Source: Paracoccaceae bacterium (GTDB lineage Bacteria; Pseudomonadota; Alphaproteobacteria; Rhodobacterales; Rhodobacteraceae). Taken from it: 64,000 nt of DNA. Each line of letters starts with the position of its first letter. Positions within the stretch are counted from its first letter, which is position 1. The notes beneath the pieces are model-generated. The model did no database searches. It saw nothing but the letters and a program-made list of their open reading frames with translations, and was not told the origin of the DNA. The stretch is taken from the NCBI GenBank assembly GCA_029246285.1, contig JAQWNW010000047.1, forward strand, positions 1 through 64,000, read 5' to 3'. A program made the position numbers and the translations under genes. Below are positions 34,954-43,637 of the stretch, in pieces.

Positions 34954-36375
34954 TTACCAATCAAACGCCCGATCAATTCCAGCCATTTTCACACCCGTAA
35001 ATGCAGACGCCTGAAAAGACAGAGCTCGCAAATCCTCAGTTTCTAAATTATGAACGGAAGATTTCCCACATGCTTTGGCTAATGCGGTGATCTCCATCGT
35101 CATCGCGGTTAAATATCGAGCTACTCTTTCCGCTCCAGCTCGCGGATCCATTCTCTTTTCTAGCTCTTTATCTTGTGTCGCAATACCGACTGGGCATAAA
35201 CCGGTATGACAATGGTGACATGCTCCCGGTGAAGTTCCTAGAGCTCTATAATCCTCTTCATAACGAGGTGAGTTGCAGCCCATCGCTATCATAGATCCGT
35301 TGCCAATCATCACTGCGTCGGCACCTAATGCTAGGCATTTTGCAGCATCTACACCTGTACGAATGCCACCCGCTGCTACCAAATCAACTTTACCGGTCAT
35401 TCCACATTCGTCCAATGCCTCACGCGCAGCTCTAATCGCACTCATTGTGGGAATTCCCGTGTGGTTTAAGAGCATTTCAGGCGAAGCACCAGTCCCTCCT
35501 TCTGCCCCGTCTACCACTACGACATCTGCCCCCGCTTTTGCAGCGACAGCAACGTCAAATCGAGGTCTAGTAGCACCCATTTTTATAAAAATTGGAACTT
35601 GGTAATTTGTTGCAATTCTGAGCTCTTCAATTTTGACTGAAAGATCATCAGCACCCATAAAATCAGGGTGCCTAATCGTCGATCTTTGATCCACCCCCTC
35701 TGGTAAAGTACGCATTTTGCTCACCCGAGGGCTTACTTTCATACCCAAAAGCAATCCACCAGTTCCAGGTTTTGCGCCTTGCCCAACCACAATTTCTAGA
35801 GCATTTGCTCTCCTTAAATGGTCCAAATCAACTCCATATCTAGCGGGAGACATCTGATATAAAAGTCTTTGAGATGCTGATCGCTCTTCTTCGAGCATTC
35901 CACCTTCCCCAGTACAGGTCATTGTCCCAACTTTAGATGCACCATAACCAAGTGAAGCTTTTGCACTTGCAGATAATGCTCCAAAAGACATTGATGCTAT
36001 GTAAATTGGTATTTTTAATTCCAAGGGCTTTTCAACAATTCCTCGCCCCGCACCTAAGATAGTAGTAGAGTCACAACTTTCTCTGTAGCCCTCTAATGGC
36101 AATCGAGTCATTGTTGCTGGTACAAATGTTAAATCGTCAAAAGTTGGCAGTTGCTTATTGAATGTATTGTAACCTCTTACCTGATATCGGCCAAGTTGAG
36201 CTAATGCATGCACCTCAGCAATAGCATCAGGTGTCCACCTTGTTGATCCACCTTCATCATATGAAGAAGGCACCCCAGCGGGTCTACCCTTTATTGCTCC
36301 ACTTGAAAACTTAATTTCTTCTTCACTAGCAACCTCAAAAGGATACTCATACGGTTTTTCTATATCATTAGCCAT
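34954..36375 (-). CDS. mgsC: N-methylglutamate synthase subunit C-like (GltB FMN domain)
   Basis: 473 aa, equivalent to the central plus FMN-binding domains of glutamate synthase large subunit as a separate protein. Blocks: MSFGALSASAKASLGYGA, GTMTCTGEGGM, GQGAKPGTGGLL, VVVDGAEGGTGASP and a Cys cluster, ACHHCHTGLCPVGIATQ, for the 3Fe-4S-type centre. In methylotrophic bacteria MgsABC transfers methylamine from gamma-glutamylmethylamide or directly to form N-methylglutamate. The overlap of 16 bases with mgsB supports a coupled complex. A true ammonia-assimilating GOGAT is unlikely because the subunits are split and gltD is absent. Confidence 0.88.
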   Translation of the reverse strand: MANDIEKPYEYPFEVASEEEIKFSSGAIKGRPAGVPSSYDEGGSTRWTPDAIAEVHALAQLGRYQVRGYNTFNKQLPTFDDLTFVPATMTRLPLEGYRESCDSTTILGAGRGIVEKPLELKIPIYIASMSFGALSASAKASLGYGASKVGTMTCTGEGGMLEEERSASQRLLYQMSPARYGVDLDHLRRANALEIVVGQGAKPGTGGLLLGMKVSPRVSKMRTLPEGVDQRSTIRHPDFMGADDLSVKIEELRIATNYQVPIFIKMGATRPRFDVAVAAKAGADVVVVDGAEGGTGASPEMLLNHTGIPTMSAIRAAREALDECGMTGKVDLVAAGGIRTGVDAAKCLALGADAVMIGNGSMIAMGCNSPRYEEDYRALGTSPGACHHCHTGLCPVGIATQDKELEKRMDPRAGAERVARYLTAMTMEITALAKACGKSSVHNLETEDLRALSFQASAFTGVKMAGIDRAFDW

Positions 36376-37052
36376 GCGCTTGCATCCCTACTTTCAAAAT
36401 ACCACAAACGTTGTCCTGAAATCATTTTGCGCCATTCTCTTGACTTATCGACTAAACCTAAGGGTTCTAGTATTTCATCTACCTCATCGACATCTTCTTG
36501 AGTTGGCTCAATCACATTCACATCAACACCTAAACTTTTTACTGGCCCAGCGACCCAGACCTCACCAGCCCAGAGGGCATCTGCACAACTCTCACCTGCG
36601 CCACCTAAAGCTATAATTTTTCCTGAGTGAGCCATAAATCCTGACTGGTAACCAATGGTTCCTTCCACTACTATATTCCCACCCTTCATCGCAACTCCGC
36701 ATCTGGGGCCAGAATTACCTTTTATATGAATAGTCCCACCGATCATGGCTGCACCAGCGGACATCCCAGCGTATCCACCTACAGTAATATGCCCCTCTGA
36801 CATTCCCTCACCTAAAGCCCAACCAGCATTTCGCTCAATATTTAATTTAGCGCCAGTGTTTAATCCTCCGCAGAAATAGCCAACACTTCCTTCAAATTCT
36901 ATCTCCGCGCCCGGTGGCAGACCTATCCCTAAATTATGTCTAGAGAGCGTGTTTACTATTCTTATTTTCTTTCCAAGCGAACAACATTCCTGAATATCTT
37001 CATTTATTTCTCGTATATGACGATCTCCAACCTCAATCTCCACCTCACTCAT
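36360..37052 (-). CDS. mgsB: N-methylglutamate synthase subunit B-like (GltB GXGXG domain)
   Basis: 230 aa, right-handed beta-helix of the GltB C-terminal domain. It shows repeated Gly-rich turns: GYFCGGLNTGAKL, GGYAGMSAGAAMIGG, GNSGPRCGVAMKGG, GTIGYQSGFMAHSG. It is a structural and tunnel-forming subunit rather than a catalytic one. The start ATG overlaps the mgsA stop as ATGA. The gene size and order A-B-C match mgsABC of methylamine-using alphaproteobacteria. Confidence 0.88.
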   Translation of the reverse strand: MSEVEIEVGDRHIREINEDIQECCSLGKKIRIVNTLSRHNLGIGLPPGAEIEFEGSVGYFCGGLNTGAKLNIERNAGWALGEGMSEGHITVGGYAGMSAGAAMIGGTIHIKGNSGPRCGVAMKGGNIVVEGTIGYQSGFMAHSGKIIALGGAGESCADALWAGEVWVAGPVKSLGVDVNVIEPTQEDVDEVDEILEPLGLVDKSREWRKMISGQRLWYFESRDASAWLMI

Positions 37053-37993
37053 GCTGCAAAACTCCTATTTCCAACACCCCATAATCCAGTCAAACTTGGA
37101 CCATCATGATTTATCACGTCACACTCTTCTTTAAAAACTCGCCTAACAGCCTGCTCTTCAGTTGCCGCAGCTAAATCGCCATTATCATCAATTACTACTA
37201 AGGGTTTGAGCGCAAATCGGTCTTTTGCAAAGCCTATGCCAGCTGGCCCAGCAATCATATATGTGAAAATTCCATCAATTGAATTTATTGATTTTTTCAA
37301 TGCTTGCTCCATTGTCATACCAGCTTTCATTTGATCAGAAACCCATATCGCAATTAACTCACTGTCATTTTCAGTTAAGAATCGATATCCTTTTCTTTGG
37401 AGCTTGTCCCGCCAGGTATAGTAATCCGTAATCTGTCCATTGTGAACGATCGCCATATCTGAGAATGGCCTAGCCCAAAAAGGATGGCTGGCGTTTGGCA
37501 ATACAGAACTTTCTGTAGCAAGACGAGCATGTCCCAGTCCATGAGTTCCAACCATTTCTCGTACGTTGTGCTTTTCTGCCACTTCCGCCGCGCTTCCCGT
37601 ATCCTTTATAATCTCTAAAGATCTACCACAGGATTGTATTTCCATTCGTTGGGCTAAACTATCTGCTTCTACCACCCAAGTTCTCAGGTCTTTGGGCTCA
37701 GTTATCTCCATCTTAAAACAATAATGCTTATTATGGTCCATCACTATTGACGGCTCAGATTTTAAACTCGCGCTGTGATCAGTAAGTAAATTTTTAAAAT
37801 CATCGAGATCTGTATCGATTTTTTCCTTGTCAAACCCCATACCTCGCAGAACATATCCCTCGTCTCTGGGTATCGTGTAGATTGCAAAGCCTGTACTATC
37901 TGCTCCTCTATGAGATTGGGCATCCATTAAATCTACCAAATCCCGCCCAACATTACCGGGCGCACTTAATATTCTACCAGCTATTCCACACAT
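37049..37993 (-). CDS. mgsA: N-methylglutamate synthase subunit A-like (class II glutamine amidotransferase)
   Basis: About 314 aa. The start is set at MCGIAGRIL (ATG 37993, with AAGGAG upstream), giving Cys2 as the N-terminal nucleophile of Ntn amidotransferases; the frame reaches 38032 but would bury that Cys. SHRGADSTGF, GLGHARLATES, HNGQITDYYTWRD and TENDSELIAIWVSD are conserved glutaminase-domain blocks. It would hydrolyse the gamma-amide of a glutamyl donor and channel the released amine to MgsC. First gene of mgsABC; the operator lies 17 bases upstream of the ATG. Confidence 0.88.
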   Translation of the reverse strand: MCGIAGRILSAPGNVGRDLVDLMDAQSHRGADSTGFAIYTIPRDEGYVLRGMGFDKEKIDTDLDDFKNLLTDHSASLKSEPSIVMDHNKHYCFKMEITEPKDLRTWVVEADSLAQRMEIQSCGRSLEIIKDTGSAAEVAEKHNVREMVGTHGLGHARLATESSVLPNASHPFWARPFSDMAIVHNGQITDYYTWRDKLQRKGYRFLTENDSELIAIWVSDQMKAGMTMEQALKKSINSIDGIFTYMIAGPAGIGFAKDRFALKPLVVIDDNGDLAAATEEQAVRRVFKEECDVINHDGPSLTGLWGVGNRSFAA

Positions 37994-38009
37994 TAAGACG
38001 ACTCCTTTA

Positions 38010-38024
38010 TGTATACTGTATACA
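38010..38024. promoter_or_regulatory. Palindromic operator copy 3 (mgs operon / gntR intergenic)
   Basis: TGTATACTGTATACA, identical to copy 1, within a longer dyad ATGTATAC...GTATGCAT (38009-38032). It is between divergent mgsA and the GntR regulator gene, 17 bases from the mgsA ATG. Such placement close to the start fits repression that is relieved by a pathway metabolite. Confidence 0.75.
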
Positions 38025-38133
38025 GTATGCATTGCATTATCACAAGAAACAATGTAAAGATTATCTTGTCTATTCTGCTCTTGATACTAATTCATTAAGG
38101 AAAAGCATATAGCTAAAAACTAAGAGGTAACAT

Positions 38134-38805
38134 TTGGCACTTAAAAGTATTCAACCAACTCGTCGTCGACTGGCCGACCAAGTCTATGATCAAATTATTG
38201 ATGCAATAATTCAGCAAGATATTGGTCCCGATGATAGGTTGATTCAAGAAAAATTAGCAATGGAACTTCAGATTAGTCGTACCCCAGTAAGAGAAGCCTT
38301 AATGCGATTGGAACAAGAGGGGGTTTTAGAGGTTTCCAATAGGGGAAGCTTTAAACTTTATCAAATGAGCGACGCTGAAGTTAGAGAACTATATCAGTCT
38401 CGGGCTGCAATAGAGGGACAATCTGCTAGAATTTTAGCAAGTAAAAATGACCCTCATCATTTAGAAATATTGAAAGAAACAATCAAATTTGAAGAAAATA
38501 TTGAAACTGATTCTGCAACAGCTCGAACATATTTTGAAGCCAATCGAAATATTCATAGGAAATTTGTTGAATTAGCAGAAAACAGATACTTATTGGAGAT
38601 GTTCGATATGATTTGGGGAAAAGCAAATTCATTTTCGATCTTTGCAACAATAGAAAATGTTGACCTAAGGAAGTCTCTTGGCGATCATATGGCATTAGTG
38701 GATGTGATTTCGACAGGAGATAAAACAGAAACTTTAGAAGTTTTTACTCAACATATTCAAGAGGGTTTTGACTTACAGTTAGAAGGCTTACATCAAAGCC
38801 AATAA
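38134..38805 (+). CDS. GntR-family transcriptional regulator (FadR/FCD subclass)
   Basis: 223 aa. The N-terminal winged helix-turn-helix covers about 12-75 (LADQVYDQIIDAI, then LQISRTPVREALMRLEQEG, the recognition helix region). The C-terminal all-helical FCD domain (about 85-215) provides Asp/His residues for a metal-bound effector. It starts with TTG at 38134, preceded by AGAGGTAA. It is divergent from mgsABC, with operator copy 3 in between, so it is the best candidate for the factor that binds all three palindromes. The effector is unknown and likely a pathway acid or amine derivative. Confidence 0.9.
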   Translation: MALKSIQPTRRRLADQVYDQIIDAIIQQDIGPDDRLIQEKLAMELQISRTPVREALMRLEQEGVLEVSNRGSFKLYQMSDAEVRELYQSRAAIEGQSARILASKNDPHHLEILKETIKFEENIETDSATARTYFEANRNIHRKFVELAENRYLLEMFDMIWGKANSFSIFATIENVDLRKSLGDHMALVDVISTGDKTETLEVFTQHIQEGFDLQLEGLHQSQ

Positions 38806-38858
38806 GATAATTTAACTGGTTGTTATAATTCGCAAGACACTATCTAAAAAAATCCAAA

Positions 38859-39887
38859 CTAAACTTTTGTTGATACTGAAGCTTCCTCGAAACTAGCCAT
38901 TCCACTGTGGCATGCTAATGCTGATTTCATTATGTTTATCGCCAAAGCGCCACCCGATGCCTCCCCCAATCTTAAATTTAAATCAATTAATGGGTTTTTA
39001 TTTAAGAGTTTAAGAATACGTACATGCGCACTCTCTGATGATAAATGTCCAGCAACACAATGATCTAACAATCCATTTGTAGTTTTTTCTAAGACAGCTG
39101 CTGACGCACAGCAAATAAAACCGTCCAGGATAACTGGAATTTTTAAAGCCCGAGCTCTAGCGATAGCCCCAACCATCGCCACCATCTCCCTTCCCCCTAA
39201 TTGCCTAAAAAGCTCAAGTGGACCTAACGACTCTCCCTTAATTCTTTCCAAGCCCTGCTCAACTACTTTTATTTTTAAAGCCAAACCTTCGTCAGTCACA
39301 CCAGTCCCTCTACCTACCCACTCTCTCGCAGTTCCACCAAACAAAGCACAAGCCAATACTGCAGCAGAAGTTGTATTACCAATACCCATCTCACCCACAA
39401 CCAAAAGATCAGATTCTTGTTTAACTGCATTCCATCCTACCGTTAGAGATTCCTCGAACTCTTCTGGTGACAATGCTGGCTCCTTTGTAAAATCTTTGGT
39501 TGGTTTTTCTAAATCTAAAGAATGCACATCTAGTGTTGCTCCAGCCACTTGACATAATTGATTAATCGCCGCTCCCTTATGTTCAAAATTCAATACCATC
39601 TGCGCCGTTACTTCTTGAGGGAATGCAGAAACCCCAAGCGAAGCTACTCCATGATTTCCAGCAAAAACAATAACTTGGGGGTTTAAAATATTAGCGTTTG
39701 GGTTCTGTCGCCATGCGCAATACCAAATTGCTAATTCTTCCAACCTACCTAGCGCTCCAGGGGGCTTAGTGAGAGATGCATTCCTTTCCGCAGCTAATTT
39801 CGATGTACTTTCATCTTTATTTGGTGGAGAATTAATTAGCACCCAAAAGTCTTTTAGCCCATTAGAGCTCTTTATTTCACGAGTCAT
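38859..39887 (-). CDS. cobT: Nicotinate-nucleotide--dimethylbenzimidazole phosphoribosyltransferase CobT
   Basis: 342 aa, usual CobT length. It makes alpha-ribazole phosphate for the lower loop of cobalamin. Recognisable blocks are LTKPPGALGRLEELA near the start, VFAGNHGVASLGVSAFP, GEMGIGNTTSAAVLA and the C-terminal RLGEASGGALA with the catalytic Glu. Divergent from cobS, with only 86 bases between. No cobalamin riboswitch is visible in that gap. These are salvage/late-assembly genes and do not indicate full B12 synthesis here. Confidence 0.95.
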   Translation of the reverse strand: MTREIKSSNGLKDFWVLINSPPNKDESTSKLAAERNASLTKPPGALGRLEELAIWYCAWRQNPNANILNPQVIVFAGNHGVASLGVSAFPQEVTAQMVLNFEHKGAAINQLCQVAGATLDVHSLDLEKPTKDFTKEPALSPEEFEESLTVGWNAVKQESDLLVVGEMGIGNTTSAAVLACALFGGTAREWVGRGTGVTDEGLALKIKVVEQGLERIKGESLGPLELFRQLGGREMVAMVGAIARARALKIPVILDGFICCASAAVLEKTTNGLLDHCVAGHLSSESAHVRILKLLNKNPLIDLNLRLGEASGGALAINIMKSALACHSGMASFEEASVSTKV

Positions 39888-39973
39888 GTATTATATCCAG
39901 ATTACTTGATTATTAAATTCAATACGTATTACATATAAGTGACGAAATAATAAACTACGTTTTGGGCATTTGA

Positions 39974-40756
39974 ATGAATAAATTCGAAAATAATATTTTT
40001 GATCTCAGATTGGGTGATTTCTTGATAGCACTCAGTTTACTCACCCGAATCCCCGTAAACATCGACCATAATAATGTAGGCGAAAGATCCCGAAAGGCTT
40101 CTTGGGCTTACCCCTTGGTTGGGGCATTGGTAGGGGCGATCGCTGCTCTGACAGCAAATATATTAAACTTCTTTGGCCTTCCAGTAACAATCTGCACAAT
40201 AATGGCTCTTTTAACGATGGTAGCCTTAACCGGAGGCATCCATGAAGATGGCTTAAGTGACAGCGCAGATGGACTCGGGGGAGGAACGGATAAAGACAGC
40301 ATACTCAAGATCATGAGAGATAGCAGGATTGGCAGCTTTGGAACGATTGCGTTGGTTTTAATTATTTTAGGCCGGTACGGCTCCATGAATGAACTGATGA
40401 AATTAGATCAACTATTTTGGCCATTAGTAGCAGCAGGCGCAGTAAGTCGCGTGCCAATGGTAGGCGCAATGGTTTATCTCAAGCCCGCTAGAAATGATGG
40501 TCTTTCTGTCTCAGTTGGAGCCCCACCTAAATTTTCATTTATAATCGCCCTGATTATTGGCATTTTAAGCTGCGTATTAGTTGTTGGTATACTAAGTATT
40601 TTAGTTTTGCTTGGCGTTGGTATCATAACAATAATAATCTTTTACATTGCTAATGAAAAAATCAGTGGCCAAACTGGAGATGTATTAGGAGCTTCTCAGC
40701 AATTCGCAGAGTTGATTGCACTGTCCATAATTAGTGGGATTTTAATAATAAACTAA
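39974..40756 (+). CDS. cobS: Adenosylcobinamide-GDP ribazoletransferase CobS
   Basis: 260-aa inner-membrane enzyme with about six hydrophobic helices. LSLLTRIPV near residue 20 is the conserved opening; GGIHEDGLSDSADGLGGG (about 90-107) is the Asp-rich catalytic motif, and DSRIGSFGTIALV the next block. It joins alpha-ribazole (phosphate) to adenosylcobinamide-GDP. It ends 12 bases from the stop of the convergent carD gene. Confidence 0.94.
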   Translation: MNKFENNIFDLRLGDFLIALSLLTRIPVNIDHNNVGERSRKASWAYPLVGALVGAIAALTANILNFFGLPVTICTIMALLTMVALTGGIHEDGLSDSADGLGGGTDKDSILKIMRDSRIGSFGTIALVLIILGRYGSMNELMKLDQLFWPLVAAGAVSRVPMVGAMVYLKPARNDGLSVSVGAPPKFSFIIALIIGILSCVLVVGILSILVLLGVGIITIIIFYIANEKISGQTGDVLGASQQFAELIALSIISGILIIN

Positions 40757-40768
40757 TAACTTAAAGTG

Positions 40769-41269
40769 CTAGGCAGCTCGGGATGTTAAAACTTCCTCTA
40801 TTTTAGTTTGAGCAGCATCTTCTTCCGCTCTATCCACAGCGGCAATCTCTCGCGTTAATCTTTCTAAAGCAGCCTCATATAACTGCCTTTCAGAATAGGA
40901 TTGTTCGCGCTGGTCATCTTTTCTATGCAAATCCCTTACAACTTCTGCAATAGCAATTAAATCTCCAGAATTAATTTTTTGCTCATATTCCTGTGCTCGT
41001 CTTGACCACATCGCCCGCTTTACTCTTGCCCGACCTCTCAACGTTGACATTGCTTTAGAAACCAAATCAGGGCTTGCTAGACTCCGCATCCCAACCGAGG
41101 CAGCTTTAGCTGTAGGAACTCTCAATGTCATTTTATCTTTTGCGAAATCAATCACAAATAATTCCATTGAAATACCAGCAATTTCTTGCTCTTCAATTGC
41201 GGTAATTTTACCCACACCGTGAGATGGATAAACCACAAATTGATCTACAACAAAATCATTATCACTCAT
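40769..41269 (-). CDS. CarD/CdnL family RNA polymerase-binding regulator
   Basis: 166 aa. The N-terminal RNAP-interacting Tudor-like domain carries FVVYPSHGVGKITAIEEQ and VPTAKAASVGMR; the C-terminal helical domain has the DNA-contacting RARVKRAMWSRRAQEYEQKI segment. It stabilises open promoter complexes, notably at rRNA promoters, in alphaproteobacteria. It is monocistronic. The 233-base gap downstream of its start (41270-41502) is A+T rich with no gene or clear structure. Confidence 0.93.
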   Translation of the reverse strand: MSDNDFVVDQFVVYPSHGVGKITAIEEQEIAGISMELFVIDFAKDKMTLRVPTAKAASVGMRSLASPDLVSKAMSTLRGRARVKRAMWSRRAQEYEQKINSGDLIAIAEVVRDLHRKDDQREQSYSERQLYEAALERLTREIAAVDRAEEDAAQTKIEEVLTSRAA

Positions 41270-41502
41270 AGAAAGAAACTCCTCAGTAAAACCGTATAAA
41301 TTGCAAAAAGTATCTCATTGGCATTATCCAAACTGAATACTTTTTTGCTAAAAAACATCAATTAAAGAATTTATATGGCTGTTAAAACTATCATATTTAT
41401 TATTTATATTCTCACTTTAGATTACCATAAAAATTACCCTCTTAAAACCCCAGTTTTTGGGCCGCTTTTAAACCAATCTATTATATTTTTTTTAAGTGGT
41501 AA

Positions 41503-43404
41503 TTACCGTGACCATTCCCAAGGTCTTGTAAAGTCTCCCAAAGCTTTTTTAACAACTTCGTCACTAATCTCAGAATTTGTTTTATTTAGATAGGCAACCA
41601 GTCCACGTTTTTTATCTTCAACAACCTCGTTAACTGTTAAGTTTAAACCTTCCCGAGCAAGCTTTTCATCATAGACCCGTTTGATAGCCATTTTTCTCAA
41701 ATCAGGTTTAAAAATTTTACCTACGGCTGTTTTTGGTAACTCATCAATGATCTCAATATATTTTGGGCGTGCCGCTCGTTCAGGAACATGACTGTTGGCA
41801 AATTCAATTAGCTCTTCAATTGAAACTGAAGCATCAGCATTAAGCTCCACATAAGCGCATGGTATTTCGCCAGCTTTTTCATCTGGCTGGCCAATAGCTC
41901 CTACCATTGCTACGGAAGGGTGCCCAGCAAGTGCTTCCTCAATCAAAGCTGGGTCAATATTATGCCCACCCCTAATTATTAAATCCTTTGCCCTACCCGT
42001 TATCCACAAATAACCATCCGGATCTATACGTCCTAAGTCCCCTGTTCTAAAAAATGCATTATCCGCGTATAGTCCATTATTTTTAGCTTTTTCTGTATAA
42101 GTCTCACCAACATTAATTCCAGCATTAGAGATGCATATTTCACCCACTTCGTCGCTTTTCATCTCCCTAATGATCTCTCCATTCTCCTTGCATTCAAGAA
42201 TTCGAACTTTGGTGTATGGTAATGGTATTCCGATTGATCCTATTTTACGAACACCGTCTTTAGGATTACAACTAACCAAGCATGTAGCTTCTGTAAGACC
42301 ATAACCTTCAATAATTTCCACACCGGTCACTTCTTGAAAGCGTTTGAACAATTCAACAGGCATAGGAGCAGAACCACAAAATGCCGCATTTAATGTTGAA
42401 ATATCCGCATTTACAGGCCTTTGAAGTAACTGAGAAGCCGCGGTCGGAACTGTTACCATAAAAGTTGCCTTCCATCGCTCAATCAATTTCCAAAAGTTGT
42501 CAAAAACACCATCTCCACGATAACCAGCAGGTGTGGGAAGAACCATATGCGCTCCCGAAACCAGGCATCCAGCCCAAATTGGATATGCAGCAAACACATG
42601 AAATAACGGAAGTGGACAAAGCAATACATCTTTTTCAGTGTAAAGTATCGCATCTCCTAGCCATCCATTGTAGAGCACTCCAGAATGTCTATGTTGAGCG
42701 ATTTTTGGCATGCCGGTTGTCCCACCAGTATGGAAATAAGCACAGTAGTGATCGTCCTGCCCCTCATTGAAATCCAATTCATTAGAATTCATGGTCTCCA
42801 AGGCTGAGTTAAATTCAATTATTTTTGCTGAGTGCTCAATGGGGTTTTTTGGCCTAATCAGCGGAACAATCCAAGACAGAGGCGGGCTAAGATGAGGCAA
42901 TAAATCAATCTCAATAATCGTTTTAACATTTGTAGCTTTGCTGACCGCTTGAGCAGCAAGTTGAGCCACATCCGTTTTAGGAAATGCTCGCATTGTCACT
43001 AATACTTTAGCGCCCGTTTCTCTTAAGAGCGCAGAAATTTGTGATGGTTCAAGCGTTGGATTAATTGGCGCAACGATACCAGCCGTCATACCCCCCATTA
43101 GTGTAATTAAAGTTTCATGACTCGTTGGAAGCAAATAAGCGACCACATCATTCTGTCCGACGCCTAATGATCTAAAAAGATTAGCAGCTTGGGTGACTTT
43201 TTTAGTTAACTCACTCCAGCTTAGCGTAGTTGATTTGTCTTTCATACCTGACTTTAATTGAAAACTAACTGCCGGCCGGTCTGGAAATTTTTTTGATGTT
43301 TTGCAAAGTTGTTCATAAACTGTTTTTTCATTCCAGCGCTTTGAAATATCCATTTCATTTTCGATTGTGGCGGTATCTGCCGGTGTTGCAACTGTATAAG
43401 TCAT
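41503..43404 (-). CDS. Acyl-CoA synthetase (AMP-forming)
   Basis: About 633 aa, ANL superfamily. The ATP loop YFHTGGTTGMPK is at about 223-234. EGYGLTEATC and FRTGDLGRIDPDGYLWITGRAKDLI mark the hinge, and the C-terminal PKTAVGKIFKPDLR supplies the catalytic Lys. It activates a carboxylic acid as acyl-AMP and then acyl-CoA. A long insertion around residues 170-200 and the N-terminal extension suggest a fatty-acyl or aromatic substrate class that I cannot define. GGGAGG precedes two adjacent ATGs; 43404 is chosen. Confidence 0.88.
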   Translation of the reverse strand: MTYTVATPADTATIENEMDISKRWNEKTVYEQLCKTSKKFPDRPAVSFQLKSGMKDKSTTLSWSELTKKVTQAANLFRSLGVGQNDVVAYLLPTSHETLITLMGGMTAGIVAPINPTLEPSQISALLRETGAKVLVTMRAFPKTDVAQLAAQAVSKATNVKTIIEIDLLPHLSPPLSWIVPLIRPKNPIEHSAKIIEFNSALETMNSNELDFNEGQDDHYCAYFHTGGTTGMPKIAQHRHSGVLYNGWLGDAILYTEKDVLLCPLPLFHVFAAYPIWAGCLVSGAHMVLPTPAGYRGDGVFDNFWKLIERWKATFMVTVPTAASQLLQRPVNADISTLNAAFCGSAPMPVELFKRFQEVTGVEIIEGYGLTEATCLVSCNPKDGVRKIGSIGIPLPYTKVRILECKENGEIIREMKSDEVGEICISNAGINVGETYTEKAKNNGLYADNAFFRTGDLGRIDPDGYLWITGRAKDLIIRGGHNIDPALIEEALAGHPSVAMVGAIGQPDEKAGEIPCAYVELNADASVSIEELIEFANSHVPERAARPKYIEIIDELPKTAVGKIFKPDLRKMAIKRVYDEKLAREGLNLTVNEVVEDKKRGLVAYLNKTNSEISDEVVKKALGDFTRPWEWSR

Positions 43405-43637
43405 CATTTCCCTCCCAAGAGACAATTCGCTAATTGGCCAACTAAAGACAAAGTTAAAACCAAACTGCCAGAAATTCTTATACCAAAATCAATTAAAAAA
43501 GAAAATAATAGAATCAAACTATTAAGTTAAAAACCGGAATTTTTATAATATACATAATATCTTGAAGAAATTGTTTAGATTTGCACTTGATTGCATAACG
43601 ATTTAAATATTCAAGAAACCAATAAAGGGAGATCAAA

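Noticed and set aside
35273-35605. 110-aa plus-strand frame
   Set aside because: It is antisense to mgsC and has low-complexity Ala/Pro/Ser composition typical of shadow frames.
34954-38032. Assimilatory glutamate synthase (GOGAT)
   Set aside because: The three GltB domains are separate genes, gltD is absent, and the operator links them with the amine-ligase/BMC genes, which fits MgsABC better.
39888-39973. Cobalamin riboswitch between cobT and cobS
   Set aside because: The gap is only 86 bases, A+T rich, and shows none of the conserved B12-box sequence.
38859-40756. cobT and cobS near the microcompartment as evidence of a B12-dependent diol or ethanolamine lyase compartment
   Set aside because: No lyase subunits, reactivases or B12 adenosyltransferase are in the BMC operon, and cobT/cobS lie beyond the regulator without the shared operator.
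41375-41593. 72-aa frame in the gap before the acyl-CoA synthetase end
   Set aside because: It overlaps the end of the synthetase gene on the opposite strand, has no ribosome site and no motif; the 41270-41502 gap seems non-coding.
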